Below, in pieces: positions 58,735 to 64,000 of a stretch of 64,000 nucleotides of DNA (positions are counted from its first letter, which is position 1; the number at the start of each line of letters is the position of its first letter). The stretch spans positions 36,456,001 through 36,520,000 of the forward strand of contig OZ017797.1 of assembly GCA_963969395.1 (NCBI GenBank), written 5' to 3'. The DNA is from Pseudoscleropodium purum. Lineage: Eukaryota > Streptophyta > Bryopsida > Hypnales > Brachytheciaceae. The notes under the pieces are model-generated. The model was given only the letters and a program-made list of their open reading frames with translations, ran no database searches and was not told where the DNA came from. A program made the position numbers and the translations under genes.

Positions 58735-59294
58735 CTAATTTTGAAATTTGACATATGTGTAAAATTGACATAATAGAAGATACAAATGTCAAAGAAGTAA
58801 CCATTCATAGTGTAAAACTCTCACTCTAGGAGGTATTAAGGTTTGTTGGCCTTTTAAAGCAATGTTAGGAAGAACCTCCCTCTTCTAATTCTAAACCAAA
58901 TTTTTGTTTTGTTTTTGGATAAGTGTTGAAGTAGAAACAAAGTAGTAACAAAGTAGAAAATGATGTAGACAAATATTTTAGTATTAATCTATATTTTGTA
59001 AAGAACTATGTTTTCATCCATATATTTGGATGAGTTTCGTTTAAAATTTAACATATCATCCAAATTATTTTCTAAAATTGGAATGACTTGGCATCATCAT
59101 CATCCAATTTTTCTTCCAATTTTTAATTCATAAAAACTTTAAATTTCAATAAATTTCATGCCTTAGGTCGGAATGTTACAAAACCAAGCTTGTGCACCCC
59201 TCCGCCGAGGGCTTTTTGACGATACTAAACACACAAATGAGAACCAAATGGTTTAAGAGATTTCAATGTGACAAACCAACCAAACCAACGAACA
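58735..59294. other. AT-rich intergenic DNA, nothing recognised
   Basis: No coding, RNA or repeat signal was identified. Confidence 0.35.
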
Positions 59295-59576
59295 CATTAG
59301 ATGAAATTTGAGGGCTCCAAGAGACTGCAAATTATCCAGCTCTGAGTATACTACGAACGCAGCCAATAGTGTAGTTTGACATGGCCAAGAGAGTGCCACA
59401 TCATTGCCCCCGCCCCCCCCCGAAATTAATTTTTTTCAACTTTTTATTGCATTCTAAGAATTATTATTATAAATTTTTTTGGGGGAACAACTTGCTATAT
59501 ACTTCATTGCGGGGGAACAATGATGGGAGTAGGCTTGAAATAGGCTATTGGAGCCCTCAAATTTCATCATCTAATG
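59295..59576 (+). mobile_element. CATTAG-family MITE, copy 7
   Basis: A 282-bp element, ends CATTAGATGAAATTTGAGGGC and GAGCCCTCAAATTTCATCAT-CTAATG, the strongest terminal complementarity of the family. Internal pair GACATGGCC...GTGCCACATC, a C-rich run, then T-rich DNA and GGGGGAACAA. Lies 66 bp from the next MITE. Confidence 0.82.
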
Positions 59577-59642
59577 CCCCAATTTAATAGAAGGACATAG
59601 AAGATTTTATAACATTTATAAACCAAGGGCTTGAGTGAGCAC

Positions 59643-59974
59643 TAAGGTAGGAGGTTCTAAAAGTGCATAGGTTCTAAAAGTGTCCACTTCTTTAAATGTG
59701 CAGTGCATGTACATGTTGCTTTTTTGTAGCCTTTAGCCATGTACAAACAATGTACATTTTAGGAGGTGGACGCTATTAGAGCCCTATGCCACTTTCAGCT
59801 TCAAAATTTCATAACTAATTTCACAAAGCTCCAAAAAATATGAAACAAATTGGGTTAGATGCCAATTCTACTTGTCTTTCAAGGAAAATTTACTAAAAAA
59901 TATTTGAAGAAGTTTCACCTTCCCCAAAATCAGTTCCAGCTCTTAAATGGTCAATTTATGGACCTCCTACCTTA
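59643..59974 (-). mobile_element. TAAGGTAGGAGG-family MITE, copy 3 (inverse)
   Basis: A 332-bp element with perfect 12-bp ends TAAGGTAGGAGG / CCTCCTACCTTA, inverse to copies 1 and 2. The left side carries GTTCTAAAAGTG-CATA twice in tandem. Confidence 0.85.
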
Positions 59975-61397
59975 ACAGAAATGTGATCCCAGAGCACCGC
60001 ACTTTTGTGTCAACTTTGTGCCAATATGGTTTTAGAGCGCCAAATTTTGACACTATAGCCTACTGCTCCATGTTCACACTTCCACTACCGATCCTTCTAT
60101 TGTGATACTGTCGGAGAAATAATTCATGCAAAAGGAAAGTCTTGGGATTCACTGGACTTTTGATTTAATTGAAGCCTTACATGCAAGAGATGAGATTTTT
60201 AAGGAGGACTACCGTACTGTTGTACTCTCTTTTTTGTATCTTCCAACAAAATTTCTACAGTAATAGAATTTTGTGAATTAAAGTTACTGCCTAGCCACAA
60301 GTCTCTGGATGCTCAGTAAATAGCCAAAGACCTCCCACAAAAAGCTTTTTCTTTTCCGTCATAAAGCTTGGTTTACTCCAGAAAGGAGCCTCAAGATCTC
60401 AGTGGTGCATCATCATGCAGGTGTTAAGCTTATTCGAATTCCCGAAGACGGCACCTCCGTCAAAGTACATTTTATCCATAGACTTTTTGCTCAGTGAAAA
60501 AAGGGTGTTGTTGCAAGCGAACTGCTGATCACACAATGCATACACTGATGGACAGGCACTAACTCACATTGTTTTTATTGTCACCGATTCTCACAAAAAT
60601 AAATTCTTGCAGTGACACAAACTTTGACACTAATTTCATAAACCTCACTAATCAAACAAATCCTTATTACAACTTCATCCGAGTTCAACACTCAGACTGT
60701 CGGACCAGTTGCAGTTGTATTGTGTTGCTCTTGCTCGAGTACTCCATATTATCACGTGCGTATTGGGCAGCCAGGGTGTGACATTACATTACATTACATT
60801 ACATTACAAAAAACAGCGTCAGTCAACCGTCAAAGCAGACCGGCTGATCTCACTGGGAGTCTGGGACTCGGGGAGGGGTGGACCTTTTGAACGGGAGTTG
60901 AAACCCATTTGAAGTCTGTCGCCACCAGCAGGGTGGGGACCATGTGACCACGAGGATTCTTCCCAGCAACCAACTAGATGGTTGCAATGCCCCCACTGTA
61001 CCTTCCCTTTGTTTTATCCATAGCCCCCACTAAAAAAAGGAACTCGGGTAGCGTTGAAAAGACTCCCGAATGGTCGGATCCCGTTCCCTCACGCGCACAG
61101 ACGATCAGTCAGGGACGACCAACGCTAAAAGGCGAGGCCTTTGAATTGGACTTTACGTTTATTACTGCCACTCCGCGGACTATGAACTTCTTCCCTCACG
61201 ACGGCGCTCGTCCAATTCAAAGGCTCGAACTATAAACCCCTTGTCACTACACACCCATCTTCCCATGACTAGCTTGTGCCACTCTGCGCACGCACACACA
61301 CTTACAGTAGTGGTGACACCCACAAACAGGTACAGAGTATAGGCTCGATCACAGGAAGCACTGGACTAAGCTAAGGCGTTTCGATCATTCGAGAAAT
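59975..61397. other. Intergenic DNA upstream of the ABC transporter gene
   Basis: GC content rises from about 60.6 kb. Contains an (ACATT)n microsatellite at 60781-60807 and a 14-bp inverted repeat CCTTTGAATTGGAC (61138-61151) / GTCCAATTCAAAGG (61210-61223). No gene was recognised. Confidence 0.45.
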
Positions 61398-62326
61398 TTA
61401 ATTGAGCAAAAGGGAATTGCGATTTGCGGCGATTTGCGGCATATGGTTTCTAGGATTTCTGGATTTGGAGGGGATCAGCCAACACAGGAGCAACAGAATT
61501 GGATTCAGATTCGGACGCAGGTGATTGTGCGTTTTTTCACAACTTTTGGAGGTCGTCCGTTTTGTGTGTGTCTGTGTATATAGATTTGGACACGGAGTCA
61601 TCGACATCGCAAAGCGTGAGAGTGTAGGGTGTTGACCAATTCGGGATGGGCAATTAGAATTGCGACAATTGTAGTACTGTGGATAGTTTTCAAGTGCGCG
61701 CTTTGAATTTGGAGTTTGGTTTTGAGATAGGGGTGGGTTGTCTTTCATGTTGAGGGTTGTTGAATTTGCTTCTCTGAAAGCAGTCAGCCTCGCGCGTACT
61801 CAGTTTGCGAGGTTGGGAATGGGTTTAGGCAGCCATTCTTGAACAAAGACGCAGTCTTGTTAATTGGTATCAAGTCTATCGCACATGTATTAATTCATAT
61901 TTTAAATGGATTTGATGCTCATCAAGCTAGACACGTCATGTGCGAGGAGTGTGAGAGTTGGTGTACATCATTCAATCGTCATGGACATTTGACTTCTACG
62001 ACTCTCCGGCTCTGAAGGCTACAGTGCATCCCCATGATGGCTGACCTTTCAAGATTTTGAAAGAGCTCGCTGGTTTTGCTTGTTATCATACCCCTTTTAA
62101 TCTTGCAAGACTAACTCGTTGTCGACGACCGGCTGTTGTATTTGTCAAATTCAGGGAAGAAATTGCAGTTTGTACAAGATTTGAACAAGCTTTGGAGCTC
62201 GTTTGGACACAATTTTGACGACCATTTGGAGAGAATTTGGACAGGAATTTTGGAAGATTTGTGGAAGGGGTTGGGCGAGCTTGATGAATTGAGAGAGACG
62301 GCGCTGGTGTAAGCAAGTGGTTCGTC
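61398..62326 (+). promoter_or_regulatory. Probable promoter/5' leader of the ABCG gene
   Basis: The GC-balanced DNA immediately upstream of the transporter ATG probably holds its promoter and leader. A duplicated GCGATTTGCGGC occurs at about 61420-61440. No convincing TATA element or defined start site can be read, so the assignment rests on position only. Confidence 0.3.
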
Positions 62327-63896
62327 ATGGCGGCCCCTGCGCCGTTGGACAGCCTTCAGGAGTTTTGGGGCAGCCGTCGCTCGGGTCGTTCTTTCCGCGG
62401 GGGCTCCTCGCGCAATTGGGGCATCGGGCCCGACAATGTGTTCGGAAGGAACTCCGCTTTGTCGCGTCGGGATGAGGCAGACGACGAGGAGGCGCTCAAG
62501 TGGGCGGCGCTGGAGAAGCTGCCAACCATCGACCGTCTGCACACCTCCATTCTGCAGAAGCAGCTGGGCAGCAGGATCGTGCACGAGGAGGTGGACGTGC
62601 GGCGCATGGGATTCGTGGAGAGGCAGCAGATCATCGACGGACTGCTCAAGGTCACCGAGGAGGACAACGAGAGGTTCCTCAAGAAGCTGCGAGCACGCAT
62701 CGACAGGTGGCTTTCTTACTATTGCTATTGTTATTGCTATTGCCCTCCCCCTTCCCTAATGTGATGCTCTGATTGCTCTCTGCCACTTAATTTCATCGTG
62801 ACTGTTCATCAAAGGCCCGAAATACTTGAATCAAGCTTGCGCTTGGATCTTTAAATCCGAACACCGGTATAGATCGGAGGTGCCAGATATGATCTGAAAC
62901 ATGTAAACTTATTATGGTCGAATTCATTAAAATGGAGTGTTTAAAAGCTTCAGATTTCACACTGCAGGATTTCAATTGCACAGAGTTCTTGGAACTAGAA
63001 TTCGTATGGACCTGCAGTTCCAGACGAACTGCAACGATCATATTCGTTGAAATGTCGTAATTCAAAGCGCCAAATTTGTGATGTCCAATCAAACACACCG
63101 TGAAGCTCTTAAACTCGAACTGGAAGTGATCGGAGCTCCCAGAAATTCGGCATGTAAATGAATGGTGATTTTTGAAGTAGTACTTAGGTCAAAGCTCCAA
63201 GAGCCTGAGATGGAAAACTGCGCAAAATCCAAGCATTTAACAATCCGTGGTTTGACAGAGTTGGAATCAAGCTTCCCACCGTTGAGGTGCGATACGAGAA
63301 ATTGTCCGTGGATGCTGATGTGCTCGTCGGAGGGCGGGCTTTGCCTACTTTGAAAAATGCCTCGCTCAACTTCCTGCAGGGAGCGATTGACAGCACGGGT
63401 CTTGTAAACAGCAAGAAGACGACGCTCAATATTCTTCACAGCATCAGTGGCACCATCAAGTCAGGAAGGTTTGTCTCTTGCCATTTCCTCCCCTGTCGTC
63501 ACTTCTAGAGTATAAGTCATCTTAAGGCGAACTCTGTGAATGACTTTTGCACACTGTCTGTTGTACTCGACTCGACGACACTTCAAATGTCTGTAGTCAA
63601 TTGGACAAGGTGGGCTGACTGGAGCTGGTGTTGCCATTTGCTGTGTGTCAGAATGACCTTGCTGCTGGGCCCTCCAGGGTCGGGGAAGACATCCCTGCTG
63701 TTGGCGCTGGCTGGGAAGCTGGACCCTGATTTGAAGGTGAAAGGGAAAATCACCTACAATGGACACACTCTGAACGAGTTTGTTCCTCAGAAAACGGCCG
63801 TTTACATCAGTCAGAATGATCTCCACGTGGGTGAGATGACTGTCCGGGAGACGCTGGACTTCTCTGCTCGCTGCCAGGGCGTCGGCACCCGCTATG
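62327..63896 (+). CDS. ABCG: PDR-type ABCG transporter, N-terminal part (gene continues past the window)
   Basis: Full-size ABCG/PDR proteins are plasma-membrane exporters of about 1400 residues with two cytosolic ATPase domains, each preceding a membrane domain. Visible exons are 62327-62706, 63259-63468 and 63652-63896, with GT..AG borders and consistent phases, encoding the first 278 residues. The N-terminal PDR extension includes [19 protein letters not shown] and [18 protein letters not shown]. Exon 2 has [15 protein letters not shown] and [14 protein letters not shown]. Exon 3 begins the first nucleotide-binding domain: Walker [10 protein letters not shown] (203-211), [20 protein letters not shown] and the Q-loop [20 protein letters not shown] (Q251). 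The last donor (TATG/GTACGA) is in phase 1, and no compatible acceptor lies before 64000, so the next exon is outside. No damage is visible. The substrate cannot be inferred. Intron 1 contains a short TATTGC-type microsatellite near 62720. Confidence 0.95.
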
Positions 63897-64000
63897 GTAC
63901 GACCTCTTGCCACACCCATGACTTGCATTGTAGGAATCAACTTACTGCAAATTATTACAGAATGACTCTGATTACGGGAAGCAGGTACTGAAGTACGTAC

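Noticed and set aside
18456..62326. Autonomous transposase or retrotransposon coding sequence within the repeat-rich region
   Set aside because: No DDE/DDD motif block, integrase, reverse transcriptase or long terminal repeat pair was recognised in any frame; the elements seen are non-autonomous.

Overview
The window is nuclear DNA of a land plant, most likely a bryophyte (moss). The genes carry short spliceosomal introns with GT..AG borders, and their products (a plant membrin, a plant pectin methylesterase, a PDR-type ABCG transporter and an F-box protein with a kelch-like C-terminal half) are typical of plants. Coding exons are GC-rich, while the intervening DNA is very AT-rich. The moss assignment is an inference from gene style and cannot be proved here. 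No plastid, mitochondrial, rRNA or tRNA sequence was recognised.

Layout. 2.2-3.6 kb (+): an F-box gene broken by one in-frame stop and one frameshift. 4.6-6.4 kb (-): a multi-exon membrane-protein gene of unknown family that also seems damaged. 12.2-13.5 kb (+): an intact two-exon membrin, a Golgi Qb-SNARE. 16.0-18.4 kb (-): an intact four-exon secreted pectin methylesterase. 62.3 kb to the right edge (+): the first three coding exons of a PDR/ABCG transporter that continues beyond the window. The 43 kb between 18.5 and 62 kb contains no gene I can recognise and is built largely from small non-autonomous DNA elements.

The repeat landscape is the most unusual part. (1) A superfamily of about 0.5-1.1 kb elements begins TTAACCC(C/T) and ends (A/G)GGGTTAA. 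One copy (22227-23169) sits inside another transposon with a TTAA on each side, so TTAA looks like the target-site duplication, as in piggyBac-type transposition. Several sequence families with these ends share internal modules. (2) A 274-292 bp MITE family with CATTAG termini and an internal GATGTGGCA/TGCCACATC hairpin is present seven times. (3) A 318-333 bp MITE family with TAAGGTAGGAGG ends is present three times. (4) Single or double copies of CACTA-like, hAT-like (8-bp duplication) and Tourist-like (TAA duplication) MITEs occur. Several are nested, which gives a relative insertion order. No transposase gene is visible, so all of these would depend on enzymes encoded elsewhere.

The five genes do not form an operon-like unit and have unrelated roles: protein turnover, an unknown membrane function, ER-Golgi vesicle fusion, cell-wall pectin modification and transport. 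Diverged tandem repeats lie directly upstream of the membrin and pectin methylesterase genes, and a four-unit minisatellite (19981-20387) lies beyond the latter.
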